Below are positions 1 through 8,936 of a DNA stretch of 43,124 bases, piece after piece. Where the stretch lies: the NCBI GenBank assembly GCA_021804485.1, contig JAJZHM010000006.1, positions 1 to 43,124 of the forward strand, written 5' to 3'. This stretch comes from Pseudomonadota bacterium (lineage in GTDB: Bacteria; Pseudomonadota; Gammaproteobacteria; Pseudomonadales; Moraxellaceae). A model generated the notes under the pieces. That model did no database searches, was not told the DNA's origin, and saw nothing but the letters and a program-made list of their open reading frames with translations. How positions within the stretch are numbered: the first letter of the stretch is position 1; every line of letters starts with the position of its first letter. The position numbers and the translations under genes were made by a program.

Positions 1-1
1 G

Positions 2-109
2 CTGCCCTTACCCCCAAAGATGGTCAGCGGAGCGGTGGCCGCGCGGCTTTGGACCCATGTCAAGCGTTATTTGATTGATTTTTATGATGTTATAATATGG
101 TTTCCTTAA
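2..109 (+). CDS. possible 3' end of an upstream gene (partial)
   Basis: An open frame enters from the left edge and stops at TAA 107-109. It would encode about 35 residues ending in a hydrophobic/aromatic stretch (YLIDFYDVIIWFP). I do not recognise the family. Another frame ends at 76, so this may be chance. It is listed only because nothing else explains these bases. Confidence 0.2.
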   Translation: MPLPPKMVSGAVAARLWTHVKRYLIDFYDVIIWFP

Positions 110-175
110 GTTCGGTGCATTGGTGCCTGCGCCCCAGCGTTGATCTCGTACTACGGGTCCCCATTTAAAAAATGT

Positions 176-181
176 TATAAT
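176..181 (+). promoter_or_regulatory. candidate -10 box for sua5-rquA
   Basis: A perfect TATAAT lies about 34 nt before the TTG start of sua5. The 10-mer ATGTTATAAT that contains it also occurs at 87-96, so there may be two tandem promoters. No convincing -35 element is visible for either copy. Confidence 0.35.
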
Positions 182-214
182 TTTCCTGTCTGATGTTACC
201 GGAATGCAAATCTG

Positions 215-1174
215 TTGAAATTTCTATCCTGCACCCCCGATGGTATTAACGAGGCCACCATGATTCTGGACCAAGGTGGTTTGCTGGGTCTGCCGACTGA
301 AACGGTCTATGGACTTGCTGCCGATGCGCGTAATGAATCGGCACTAAAGCGAATTTTTCAGACCAAGGGACGGCCTGCCGATCATCCTCTAATCGTCCAC
401 ATTGGACACACCGAGGAAGTAGAGGAATGGGCACAGGATATTTCATCGCTGGCCAAACAATTGATGCAGCGCTTCTGGCCGGGACCATTAACCCTGATTT
501 TGCCTGCGCGTACGGAGGTTTCCCACTGGATCACCGGAGGACAAACGAAGGTTGCCTTACGTTGTCCTGCCCATGAAACAACTCTTGCTGTCCTGAATGC
601 TCTGGGGCGTGGCGTTTGTGCCCCCTCAGCAAACCGCTTCGGGCGGATAAGCCCTACCACGGCACAGCACGTCCAAGATGATCTGGGTGATTCCATTGAA
701 GCCGTTCTTGACGCCGGCCCTTGCCGGTTTGGGCTTGAATCCACCATCATCGACATGAGTACAGAGCCTGCCGTTATTCTGCGACCAGGTGCCTTGGCTG
801 CTGAATCGCTTGCGCAAGTGTTAGGCTACCTGCCGCAAACACTGCAGCGCGCCATTGACACGCGCGCATCTGGTCTTCTCGACAAACATTATGCTCCAGG
901 TAAACCTGTACATCTCTGTACTACGGAGCAACTACTGGATCCGAAGCATCTCTTTACAGATCGTCCGCATGCGGTCATTCTATCCATTTCCCAGCCAGCC
1001 TGGCCTGGGCGTTGGTTGGCGATGCCTTCCGATGCTGAACGTTACGCCCAGAGATTTTATGAACTTCTTCGGCAGGCTGATGCATCGGAAGAACTCTTAA
1101 TCGTGATTGAACGCCCTCCCCAACATCCTCAGTGGCAAGCTATCAATGACCGAATCGAACGCGCCTCCCGTTGA
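215..1174 (+). CDS. sua5: L-threonylcarbamoyladenylate synthase, Sua5 type
   Basis: Makes L-threonylcarbamoyl-AMP from threonine, bicarbonate and ATP, the first step of t6A37 modification in tRNAs that read ANN codons. The N-terminal YrdC/Sua5 domain is clear: GGLLGLPTETVYGLAADA near residues 20-38, the KGRP motif near 50, and CAPSANRFGRISPT near 135. A shorter C-terminal Sua5 domain follows and contains the family HYAP motif (LLDKHYAP, about 221-228), which makes this the long Sua5 form rather than the short TsaC. The start is TTG at 215, because an in-frame stop lies at 191. The ATG at 260 would remove the first helix. The 3' end overlaps rquA by 29 nt, so the two are probably co-transcribed. 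Confidence 0.93.
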   Translation: MKFLSCTPDGINEATMILDQGGLLGLPTETVYGLAADARNESALKRIFQTKGRPADHPLIVHIGHTEEVEEWAQDISSLAKQLMQRFWPGPLTLILPARTEVSHWITGGQTKVALRCPAHETTLAVLNALGRGVCAPSANRFGRISPTTAQHVQDDLGDSIEAVLDAGPCRFGLESTIIDMSTEPAVILRPGALAAESLAQVLGYLPQTLQRAIDTRASGLLDKHYAPGKPVHLCTTEQLLDPKHLFTDRPHAVILSISQPAWPGRWLAMPSDAERYAQRFYELLRQADASEELLIVIERPPQHPQWQAINDRIERASR

Positions 1175-1850
1175 AAAACCGGTACCGATTCCTGAGTACC
1201 TGTCACACTATTATCTTTGGGCCTACGTATCCCGTAGAGCCATTCGTTTCTGGGATCATGGTATTCTGGTCCAGTTGATCCTTTTTGGTCAGTACTCTCG
1301 GTTAAAGAATAGGGTTCGAGCCCTGTTTTCCCGACAACCCGGTTCAGTCTTGCAGATTGCCTGTGTTTATGGGTCATTAACGTCTGAACTGGTGGCTGAT
1401 CTACACTCCTCCGAAACACTGACATTGGTTGATGTCGTACCTGACCAGTTAGCCAGAAGCCTTGGCAAAATCGATGATCAGCGGTTAAAAGCTGTCCTGG
1501 CCAACAGCGCTGATCTACCTTGTCCTTCGGGTCAGTTTGACAAGGTGCTTTTGTTCTTTTTGCTGCATGAACAGCCCTTGCAGGTACGCATAAGAACTGT
1601 TCAGGAAGCTTTACGTGTGCTTGGTAAGAACGGTCTTCTGGTAATCGTTGATTATGACCGACCGTGCATCGGGCATCCCTGCTACCTAATCCTCTCCCTG
1701 ATTTTTGCGTGGCTTGAGCCTTTTGCCCGTGACCTCTGGCGGCAGGACCTGTCCACATGGATCAGATCGTTTGCCCCCGGGACCGACATTAAGCGAACAT
1801 CTGTCTTTGGCGGTGTTTATCAGATTCTGGAGATCCGTAACCGATCCTGA
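1146..1850 (+). CDS. rquA: rhodoquinone biosynthesis methyltransferase-like protein RquA
   Basis: RquA is a class I SAM-methyltransferase homologue that converts ubiquinone into rhodoquinone, a low-potential quinone used for fumarate reduction when oxygen is short. Recognition rests on RquA-typical stretches: IPEYLSHYYLWAYV near the N-terminus, RAIRFWDHGILVQLILFGQY, the SAM-site variant VLQIACVYGSLT (CVYG in place of the usual GxGxG), VLLFFLLHEQP, and VDYDRP followed by LEPFARDLW. The start is placed at ATG 1146 (MTESNAPP...). A TTG at 1107 would lie deeper inside sua5. The stop is 1 nt from the stop of the convergent efflux operon. Family assignment is from motif memory; no alignment was made. 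Confidence 0.85.
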   Translation: MTESNAPPVEKPVPIPEYLSHYYLWAYVSRRAIRFWDHGILVQLILFGQYSRLKNRVRALFSRQPGSVLQIACVYGSLTSELVADLHSSETLTLVDVVPDQLARSLGKIDDQRLKAVLANSADLPCPSGQFDKVLLFFLLHEQPLQVRIRTVQEALRVLGKNGLLVIVDYDRPCIGHPCYLILSLIFAWLEPFARDLWRQDLSTWIRSFAPGTDIKRTSVFGGVYQILEIRNRS

Positions 1851-1851
1851 T

Positions 1852-3276
1852 TCAGTTGTTTTCGGGATTCAGCAATCCCATATCTTCCAGCAAATCATCC
1901 TGACAATCATTCATCTGCGTAATCAGGGCTGCAGTTTTGTAATGGGCCTCTGCAGCCTTACTCTGTGCCATCAACACATCAACCTCAAGCATTGTGCCCG
2001 TCTGATTCTGAACCTGTGCCAGTTGCACTGCTTTGTCAGCATCATGCTCCAGTTGTCTTGACAGGGTGATTTGTTCCATAAGTGCAGAAGCCCGAGAGCC
2101 ATCAAGATTGAGGCGTGCACGTACATCATCAAGACGGTGTGCCATATCAAGGCTGACAACTCGATGCCTCGATATGGCAACTGCAAACTGAGCTTCCCAT
2201 TCAGGAGTGATCAGCCAGCGAACATTCCAGCTTTGGCGTGATTCCCGGATCAGTGTACTGGCGGTGCTTCCGGTCGGTGGAGCAGGTGCAAGCATGGCTC
2301 CCCCCTGAACCTGTGGGCTCAGCAAGGCTGCCATCAACTGCTGCCGGCGCAATTGACTTGATTGTATGCGGTCTCGGATAATCGCCAGATCGGGTCGGTT
2401 CATAATTGCCAGCGCCGAAGCCTGTTCAACATGAACAGGAATCTGCACAGACTTCTGGATTTGCAAGTCATTTTCGGGGGGGACAACCAGTAGATCAGGC
2501 TCAAGATGCAGTCGAACCACGAGATCCGACGAATGCTTATAAAACTGAATGCCGGCATCAAGCAGGTCCATTTTTGCCTTTGATTCTTGAGCACGGGCAC
2601 GTAGACGATCGATTTCAAGCCCAGTGCCTTGATTCCAACGTTGCTCTTCAAGCTGGGTCAAGGCTTCAGCCTGACGCAAACGGGCCTGAGCCAGCAACAT
2701 GGCGTGGCGCGACAGCATCAGGGCATTATAGTCTTGCAGGGTTTGATGAATAACGTCTTCAGTGATCAAGCGTTCCTGATCCTGACTCGTTCGCAGCGAT
2801 TGATGAGCCAACAAGAGGTCATACACGGCCTGGCCAGGATTGATGACCCAACTGAGTAAAGAACCGGCCCAAGCATAGGATTCTTCGGTAAGTACTGGTC
2901 CATGAGTGCTCGAAACCCCTCCTTCCACATGTACGGAACTCCATCCGGGTTGTAGAATGGGTACCAGATGTTGCCAAGCCGCTCGGTATAGTGCCCGATG
3001 CTCATGCACCCGTTCCTTTGCTTCAGCAATCTCCAGGTTATGGCTAAGCAACAGAGGAATCACTTCTTCTCGGCGAAGGGTGACGCCATGGCGCTCTGAC
3101 ATGGAAATCATGATCACGGTTCGATTTGATGGCAATTCTCTGAGGTGTTCCGGCACTGGTGCCGAACTGGAACATGAGATACAAGACACAGCAATGAGCA
3201 TGAATAGAGGCAAAAACCAGGCTGTTTTTATAAAAACCTCTCCATATACAGGACTGGAAAACCATTTATCGTTCAT
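1852..3276 (-). CDS. TolC-family outer membrane efflux lipoprotein
   Basis: Outer membrane exit duct, the last gene of the RND operon. At 474 aa it has the TolC-family size. The N-terminus carries a hydrophobic signal (WFLPLFMLIAVSC) with a lipobox-like VSC/ISC, so it is probably a lipoprotein. The rest is the alternating helical and Gln/Ala-rich repeat pattern of TolC proteins, with two similar halves (HNLEIAEAKERV early; RPDLAIIRDRIQSS in the second half) and several Gln-rich helices. An AGGA ribosome-binding site precedes ATG 3276. It starts 12 nt after the adaptor gene. The substrate is unknown. It is quite divergent from E. coli TolC, and an NodT-like group is an alternative. Confidence 0.8.
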   Translation of the reverse strand: MNDKWFSSPVYGEVFIKTAWFLPLFMLIAVSCISCSSSAPVPEHLRELPSNRTVIMISMSERHGVTLRREEVIPLLLSHNLEIAEAKERVHEHRALYRAAWQHLVPILQPGWSSVHVEGGVSSTHGPVLTEESYAWAGSLLSWVINPGQAVYDLLLAHQSLRTSQDQERLITEDVIHQTLQDYNALMLSRHAMLLAQARLRQAEALTQLEEQRWNQGTGLEIDRLRARAQESKAKMDLLDAGIQFYKHSSDLVVRLHLEPDLLVVPPENDLQIQKSVQIPVHVEQASALAIMNRPDLAIIRDRIQSSQLRRQQLMAALLSPQVQGGAMLAPAPPTGSTASTLIRESRQSWNVRWLITPEWEAQFAVAISRHRVVSLDMAHRLDDVRARLNLDGSRASALMEQITLSRQLEHDADKAVQLAQVQNQTGTMLEVDVLMAQSKAAEAHYKTAALITQMNDCQDDLLEDMGLLNPENN

Positions 3277-3288
3277 GGTTGCTCATCC

Positions 3289-4203
3289 TTAGGGTGCCGT
3301 CCTACCGATCGCTGATGATTTTGAAACCTTCAGAACGGGAACAATTCGGACATAAGCCCCAACAACATAGGCCTGGCGTTTATTGATGACATCAATTTCC
3401 ACGCGCATGCTTCGATTGTCCTCATTAATGCGATTGCCAAGCCGACTGATTTGGGCCATACGCTGAAGGCCCTCTGGCCCAAGGATCAGAACGTTGTCTC
3501 CCCGGTGTACCTGGTATAAATCTTTTTCAGGCACATAACAGACAATACGCAACCGGTCCTGAACCTGTATATTCCACAAGGGTGTGCTATGAAGACCTCC
3601 ACCTGCGGTAACAAGATCGCCTGGATTTACCCAGCGCCGGGTAATAACCCCGCGATATGGGGCACGAATCTCATCATAGTTGAGCAGTTTTTGCAGGCGC
3701 GCCAATTCAGCTTGGGACGCTTCAACAGCATGCATCGCAGCATTCTCTTCTGCTTTAGTTTGATCCAGTCGTGCCTCGGCCACATTCATGCTCGCCTGGG
3801 CCTCATCACGGGACTGCGCTGTGGTGGCATCGGAGCTAAACAAATGCAACAATCGCTGCAGGGAAACCTGCTTCAGCTTCAACTCCGCTTCTGCAGCACC
3901 GAAGTGACTGTGTGCAACCCGTACATTCGCTTCCGCCTGGGCCAGCAGGTATTTCGCTTGATCCATTCGGGAAAGAAGTTCCGGATTTTCCAGACGAGCA
4001 AGAAGTTCGCCTTTTTCGACGTGATCACCAATGTCATGGTATACCGCAGTGACATAGGCCACATCCTTCCCATACAAATCGGTCGAATAGAAGGCCTGTA
4101 CCGTGGCCGGCCAGAACAAACCGGCAGGACCATCGGCATGTATCCTCGCCGATATTACGATAAAAGTTATCAAAAACAGGCGGTTAATGGGCATGATCAT
4201 CAT
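3289..4203 (-). CDS. RND efflux periplasmic adaptor (MFP/HlyD family)
   Basis: Periplasmic adaptor linking the inner-membrane RND pump to the TolC-like duct. After a signal peptide (MPINRLFLITFIVISARIHA) comes a lipoyl half-motif (GDHVEKGELLARLENPEL), a coiled-coil hairpin rich in Ala/Glu (QAEANVRVAHSHFG...ARLDQTKAEENAAMHAVEASQAELARL), the second lipoyl half (YDEIRAPYRGVITRRWVNPGDLV) and a beta-barrel region. At about 304 aa it is shorter than AcrA, so the membrane-proximal domain is reduced. Start ATG 4203 gives a 20-nt overlap with the pump gene and sits behind GGAG; ATG 4194 is also possible. Confidence 0.85.
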   Translation of the reverse strand: MMIMPINRLFLITFIVISARIHADGPAGLFWPATVQAFYSTDLYGKDVAYVTAVYHDIGDHVEKGELLARLENPELLSRMDQAKYLLAQAEANVRVAHSHFGAAEAELKLKQVSLQRLLHLFSSDATTAQSRDEAQASMNVAEARLDQTKAEENAAMHAVEASQAELARLQKLLNYDEIRAPYRGVITRRWVNPGDLVTAGGGLHSTPLWNIQVQDRLRIVCYVPEKDLYQVHRGDNVLILGPEGLQRMAQISRLGNRINEDNRSMRVEIDVINKRQAYVVGAYVRIVPVLKVSKSSAIGRTAP

Positions 4204-7200
4204 CCGGTACACACTCCGAATTCAATAAAGAAAAACCAGGTACGGGTTGTCCCTTCTGAACCATGTTAAAAAGAAACGGCAAAACCAGCAGCGTGGTCGG
4301 CAAGGCACCTAGAAGCCCTCCCATTACAGCTCGACCCAATGAAGCTGCCTGTGCTCCTCCCTCCCCAAGACCAAGAGCCATTGGAAGCATTCCGGCCAGC
4401 ATGGCCAATGAAGTCATTAGGATAGGGCGTATGCGTGAGCTAGCTCCGTGCAACATGGATCGATAGGTACTGACACCTCTGCGCCGCAGATCAGAGCAAA
4501 ACCGAATAAGCAGGATGGCATTGGCGGTTGCCACCCCCTCGACCATAATGCTTCCAATCAGGGACTGGATGTTGATGCTGGTACCTGTCAGACCGAGAAG
4601 GATAGCAATTCCGGTAAATACTCCGGGCAAACAGGCCAGAACACAAAAGGCCAAGCGAAATGATTGAAAAAAACCACTCAGAACAAGAAAAATAGCCATC
4701 ATCGCGACCATACTTCCGGTTTTGAGACTCTCCAACATGGAATTCAATGGCTCATATAAACCACGTATCTGAATTTCATAACCTTGTGGAATCTGCACAG
4801 ACTTAATGGTTTGCTGTATGCGCGCATAAACACCTGCAAGATCATTACCGACATAACTGGCCTGAAGTGTTAGCACGCGCTGCATATTGATTCGATCAAG
4901 TTCTCCCAGAACCGTTCTCTCCTGAATGGAGGCCACGTCCCCAAGATACAGCGGGCCTGTCTGAGTCTGTGCAATGGGCAGACGTTCAAATTCCTGCACG
5001 GAAGACAAGTCTGCCTGAGGAACCTGAACCTGTACCCGATAACTGATTCCAGATTCTGGATCAGACCAAAAATTGGGCAAGGTCAAACGGCTTGATGCCG
5101 TAGCGGCAGCCATGCTCTTACTGATCGTACTGACCGGAATATCCAGTACGCCGGCAAGTGTACGATTAATGGCCACATGTATAGCGGGGATTTGTGCCAG
5201 TTGCTCCAGTTGCACATCACGCAGACACTTAAGGGCACCCAGACGCTGTTCTAATTGACCAGTAATTGCCTGAACAGTAGCCAAGTTTGAACCAACCACA
5301 TTGATCTCAACGGGTGTACGCGCGCCAAGGTTAAGAATCTGCTGCATGAGATCGGCTGCTTCGAAACTAAACGATACATCAGGAAAATGCTGGTGCAGAA
5401 CGCGACGTAAATACTCCTCAACCTGACTGTTCGTCCAGTGATGCGGAGGATTGATCTGCACATTCAAAACTGCTTCGTTTGAACCTGAAGTCCATAAATA
5501 GATCGCATTGATGGGATACGAAGGACTTTGGGTTCCAACATATGCCAGGGAGTAGGTTATCCCGCCTGGCCTCAGATCATGATTTATATCCTCCAGTACC
5601 TTTTGTACCCTTTGGCCTGTTCGTTGCAGCGATGACCCAGCGGGTGTATGAAGCCGAATCAGCAGTCTGCCTCCTTCTCCATGTGGAAATAGGCTCTCGC
5701 TCAAGGATGGCCACAGAAATATTCCTGCCAATGCACTTGATAATACGTAAACGAGAAGCAGTACAACTCGATACCGGAACAGCGACCTCAGAATTTGTTC
5801 ATAGTGCCGGCGCAGGAATAGCCCTTGTTCCAGTCCATGAGAAAGGACATTTTTTCGTTGATGAAGCCAGCTTAGTGCCAAAGGAACCCAGGATATCGAC
5901 AAAAAGTAAGAAGCAGTTAACGCATAGGCAACAGCAATTGCTAAAGGGATAAACAGGTAATGTATGGTTCCTTGCATGAAAAAAACCGATACAAAGACAG
6001 TCAGAATACTGACCAGAGCAACACCATTCGGTTCAATCGTGTGATTTGAACCGTAAACAACAGCTTGCAGATAGGAGGTACGCTGTTTTATGGAACTGTG
6101 CACATGCTCGATCACGACCGTCGACTGATCCACCATAATACCGACCGCAAGCGCCAAACCACCCAAGGTCATCATATTGAGTGACATGCCACTTAGCCAT
6201 AAACCAATCAGAGCCATAAGGACGGCCAGGGGAATCGACAGAATGACAACCATCGAGCTACGCCAATCCCTCAAGAAAATCAAAATCATGAGTCCACTAA
6301 GAAATGCCCCCAGAATTCCTTCCTGAGCCAGACTGGCCAGTGCCTGCTTAATTCGCTCTGACTCGTCAAACACAAAGTGCACATCCATCCCATACGGGAG
6401 CACGGACCGTACTTTAGGCAACAGGTTCTTGACCCTGGATACAATATCGAGCGTTGATGCCTCCGCTGTTTTTGCCACAGGGACATAAATTGTGGGCATT
6501 CCCTGAGCCAGCGCGATACCAAACTGTTCATCCTGATCATCGGCAATTTCAGCAATATCGCCAAGAAATACCGGTACACCCTGAATACGCCCAACTTCGA
6601 TGTGCTTCAAATCTTCCAACGCCACCACCGTTGCATTGGAAGGGACTGTAAGGAGACGCTGACCAATAAGTAAAGCTCCGGATGGTGCAATCACGTTGCC
6701 TTGGCCAAGCGCCTGCACAATCCGGTCAGGTGCCAGTCCATAGGAACGCATGGCATCCGGGTGAACACGAATGACAATAGTTCTCGGACTACCTCCAAAG
6801 GGTGGTGGAGCCATAAGCCCCTTAACCATTGAAAAAATTGGCCTGATCTTGAACAAAGCCGCATCCTGTAAGGCTTTGATCGGGTAAATATGGTGCGGAT
6901 CCTCAAAAACGAGTTGACCTACCGGTGCACTTCCTGCATCAAAGCGCAGGACATAAGGAGGGACGGTTCCTGAAGGCATATAGGCCCTGGCTCGGTTGAC
7001 ATAATTGACAACCTCTGCAAGAGCTGCCGACATATCCGTTCCGGCATGAAAAACCAGTTTGACCATGCCCAACCCCTGAATGGAACGTGACTCCATTCGT
7101 TCGAGATTGTTCAGATTGAGAAAGTGGTACTCATAGTTGTAAACCAGAAAGGATTCCATCTGCTCAGGCGACATTCCGGTATAGGGCTGTGCAACATAAA

Positions 7201-7333
7201 CAACCGGAATATGCAGATCAGGAAAAAGATCTTTGGGAATCCTTGTAATACTGAAAATTCCAATGACAACGATCGCGATAAGTATGGACACCAGCCAATA
7301 AGGCTTGCCTAATGCCCAACGAATCACCCACAT
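4184..7333 (-). CDS. RND efflux transporter permease (HAE/AcrB superfamily)
   Basis: Inner-membrane, proton-driven efflux pump of about 1049 aa with two six-helix repeats and large periplasmic loops. The N-terminal segment WLVSILIAIVVIGIFSITRIPKDLFPDLHIPVV is typical. Other signatures are TLGGLALAVGIMVDQSTVVIE (TM4) and RIRPILMTSLAMLAGMLPMALG (TM11). TM4 reads VDQ where AcrB has VDD, and TM10 reads VATANAILLI where AcrB has SAKNAILIV, so the Asp408 and Lys940 equivalents are Gln and Ala. It is the first gene of the pump-adaptor-duct operon. Start ATG 7333 is preferred over upstream TTG codons; no strong ribosome-binding site is visible. Substrate unknown: drugs, solvents or lipids are all possible. 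Confidence 0.9.
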   Translation of the reverse strand: MWVIRWALGKPYWLVSILIAIVVIGIFSITRIPKDLFPDLHIPVVYVAQPYTGMSPEQMESFLVYNYEYHFLNLNNLERMESRSIQGLGMVKLVFHAGTDMSAALAEVVNYVNRARAYMPSGTVPPYVLRFDAGSAPVGQLVFEDPHHIYPIKALQDAALFKIRPIFSMVKGLMAPPPFGGSPRTIVIRVHPDAMRSYGLAPDRIVQALGQGNVIAPSGALLIGQRLLTVPSNATVVALEDLKHIEVGRIQGVPVFLGDIAEIADDQDEQFGIALAQGMPTIYVPVAKTAEASTLDIVSRVKNLLPKVRSVLPYGMDVHFVFDESERIKQALASLAQEGILGAFLSGLMILIFLRDWRSSMVVILSIPLAVLMALIGLWLSGMSLNMMTLGGLALAVGIMVDQSTVVIEHVHSSIKQRTSYLQAVVYGSNHTIEPNGVALVSILTVFVSVFFMQGTIHYLFIPLAIAVAYALTASYFLSISWVPLALSWLHQRKNVLSHGLEQGLFLRRHYEQILRSLFRYRVVLLLVYVLSSALAGIFLWPSLSESLFPHGEGGRLLIRLHTPAGSSLQRTGQRVQKVLEDINHDLRPGGITYSLAYVGTQSPSYPINAIYLWTSGSNEAVLNVQINPPHHWTNSQVEEYLRRVLHQHFPDVSFSFEAADLMQQILNLGARTPVEINVVGSNLATVQAITGQLEQRLGALKCLRDVQLEQLAQIPAIHVAINRTLAGVLDIPVSTISKSMAAATASSRLTLPNFWSDPESGISYRVQVQVPQADLSSVQEFERLPIAQTQTGPLYLGDVASIQERTVLGELDRINMQRVLTLQASYVGNDLAGVYARIQQTIKSVQIPQGYEIQIRGLYEPLNSMLESLKTGSMVAMMAIFLVLSGFFQSFRLAFCVLACLPGVFTGIAILLGLTGTSINIQSLIGSIMVEGVATANAILLIRFCSDLRRRGVSTYRSMLHGASSRIRPILMTSLAMLAGMLPMALGLGEGGAQAASLGRAVMGGLLGALPTTLLVLPFLFNMVQKGQPVPGFSLLNSECVPDDDHAH

Positions 7334-7364
7334 GGAATATCTCAACAATACAGAATCACGAATA

Positions 7365-7389
7365 GATTATTAAATTAAATTTAATAATC
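7365..7389 (-). promoter_or_regulatory. 25-bp perfect palindrome in the RND operon promoter
   Basis: GATTATTAAATT (7365-7376) and its reverse complement (7378-7389) flank a single A. On the - strand a TTGACG at 7394-7389 could be the -35, and AATAAT at 7371-7366, 17 nt further on, the -10. A repressor bound here would cover the promoter. The site lies 32-56 nt before ATG 7333. No regulator gene is adjacent. Confidence 0.6.
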
Positions 7390-7544
7390 GTCAATAGAAC
7401 TATAGTTTGAATCCGTGCAAAGGCTGATCAAATCTGTATGGTTTGTAAGCATGAATTCCAGAAATTTCAGTCAACCTAGTTCCAGCCCTGCTCCCGCTCA
7501 TCCAAGTCGCATCGCTGAAAGACTTCTCGGGAACTTGCGGATGG

Positions 7545-7790
7545 ATGACTATGAATCGCCGGTTCACCGCACTGCTTCAGCGCTGGATATGGGGAACGCA
7601 CCATGGGGTCGTACAGTCGACAAAGTTGGCATATTATTCAGATGAATCCGTATTTCGGTTTAACCGCCGTGCATCAAAATCGCGTTGTTGGCTCTTTTAC
7701 CGATTGCGTCAAATAGACGGTAACGTACAAGGCAGTCATAAGAAAGAGAAGCGAAAAATCGCAAACTTTAACTTTGTGGAGCTAAAAGGG
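7545..7790 (+). pseudogene. remnant of an IS1595/ISXO2-like transposase C-terminus
   Basis: The frame starting at 7545 gives RRFTALLQRWIWGTHHGVV followed by YYSDESVFRFNRRASKSRCWLFYRL. This matches the end of IS1595-family (ISXO2-like) DDE transposases, which read W..GTYHGVS.KHL..YLDEF.FRFNRR. Only this C-terminal portion is present, without the catalytic domain, and the upstream part in another frame (7415-7645) does not restore one. No element ends were identified. A 14-bp palindrome, AAGGGATATCCCTT, sits at 7786-7799. Confidence 0.6.
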
Positions 7791-7925
7791 ATATCCCTTC
7801 AGCTAAGACAGCTATGAATCAAACAGCAACTGCATGCTGATATCCCTGCCCAGTTTCTTAACCCACATAGGATCTATGGAAATGGCAGGGTTTTAGGCAC
7901 AAACTGATAAAAGTAATGAGATTCC

Positions 7926-8936
7926 TCAATTTAACAAATCCTCAAGACAGGTTACTTCGAAAATAGCCTCGCTCCATGCAATCAATTCATCAGGACTCGC
8001 CGACTGCAGCCTTTGTAACGCCCATGCAGGCAACAATCCAAAGCGCTTGGCCAACTGGCGTTCAAGAATTTCAACCCGACCTAAATCACGGCCCCGTTCC
8101 ATGCCCCGTTCCATGCCGCGCTCCATGCCGCGCTCCATGCCGCGCTCCATGCCGCGCTCCATGCCACGCTCCATGCCACGTTTCATACCGCGTTTCATAC
8201 CGCGTTCCATGCCCTGTTCCCAACCATCGCTTAAAGCCTTCTGTCGGACGTTATTCCAACTCTCTGTGAAGAAAACACGCTGCTGCATGGCATCTTCTTC
8301 CTCACGGGTCATATTGGAATAGTCAGCAATCTCAAAAGCCCGCACAATACTGGGATTCTCTTGTAGGACTGGGGGAATCATCTTCAGATCACGGGCTTTC
8401 TTCAAAAAATACAGCCAGCGGTCCTGATCCGTAGACAACTGTTGTTCTTTTTTGGTGAACTTGGGCAATTCAACAAACACCAGTTCCAGATCATCATGAT
8501 AAACAGCTCCCTTGCTGCTACGCATTTTGAAGGTGTTGATGATTCCGACATCATCCTTGAACATCACAAAGTCCGTGATGGTCAATGCAATCACCTCCGT
8601 CAGCAAGTGATACGCTTCACTGCTGCCCAATTGATTGGCATAGGCCTTACAGGCGTTATACAACACTCGCTGTTCAAACCCTTGCATGTTTAAGACCTGC
8701 ATCTCGATAATGTAGTTCTTGCCGTTTTCATCACGAGCCCGCACATCTACAAAGCTTTCTTTCATTCCCTGAATGCGGGGCGCCTGATATGGGTCCAAAA
8801 TTTCCACCTCAGCAATGCAGTAGGGAGAGGATAATCCCAAGATGGCATTCAAAAAAGACACCAGAATCTCATGACTATGATCCGAGCCAAAAATCTTTTT
8901 GAACGCATAATCAGTTTTTGGATTAAGAAAACGCAT
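7926..8936 (-). CDS. Rpn-family PD-(D/E)XK nuclease / transposase-like protein
   Basis: Recombination-promoting nuclease (Rpn, PDDEXK_2) family, related to transposase_31/YhgA-like proteins. The start MRFLNPKTDYAFKKIFG is the family hallmark, followed by the nuclease core: ESFVDVRARDENGKNYIIEMQVL (Asp, then the E-x-Q variant of ExK). Near residues 240-285 lies a tandem tetrapeptide array, GMER or GMKR about ten times, then a short helical C-terminal domain (ERQLAKRFGLLPAWALQRLQ...). GAGGAG lies about 10 nt before ATG 8936. Such genes occur in variable copy number in accessory DNA, often as selfish or defence-related nucleases. The specific activity is not known. Confidence 0.85.
   Translation of the reverse strand: MRFLNPKTDYAFKKIFGSDHSHEILVSFLNAILGLSSPYCIAEVEILDPYQAPRIQGMKESFVDVRARDENGKNYIIEMQVLNMQGFEQRVLYNACKAYANQLGSSEAYHLLTEVIALTITDFVMFKDDVGIINTFKMRSSKGAVYHDDLELVFVELPKFTKKEQQLSTDQDRWLYFLKKARDLKMIPPVLQENPSIVRAFEIADYSNMTREEEDAMQQRVFFTESWNNVRQKALSDGWEQGMERGMKRGMKRGMERGMERGMERGMERGMERGMERGMERGRDLGRVEILERQLAKRFGLLPAWALQRLQSASPDELIAWSEAIFEVTCLEDLLN
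8095..8220 (-). repeat. 12-nt tandem repeat array inside the Rpn-family gene
   Basis: About ten consecutive 12-nt units (unit on the + strand close to CCGCGCTCCATG) encode GMER/GMKR on the - strand. The central units at roughly 8112-8170 are nearly identical, while the outer ones have diverged. Because the unit is a multiple of three, copy-number change would alter the linker length without breaking the frame. Confidence 0.9.

Noticed and set aside
8095-8220. CRISPR array
   Set aside because: The repeats are contiguous 12-nt coding units without spacers, and there are no cas genes.
8047-8322. + strand ORF encoding repeated MPRS
   Set aside because: It is the antisense shadow of the GMER repeat array in the Rpn-family gene; long open frames on both strands are expected for a 12-nt repeat.
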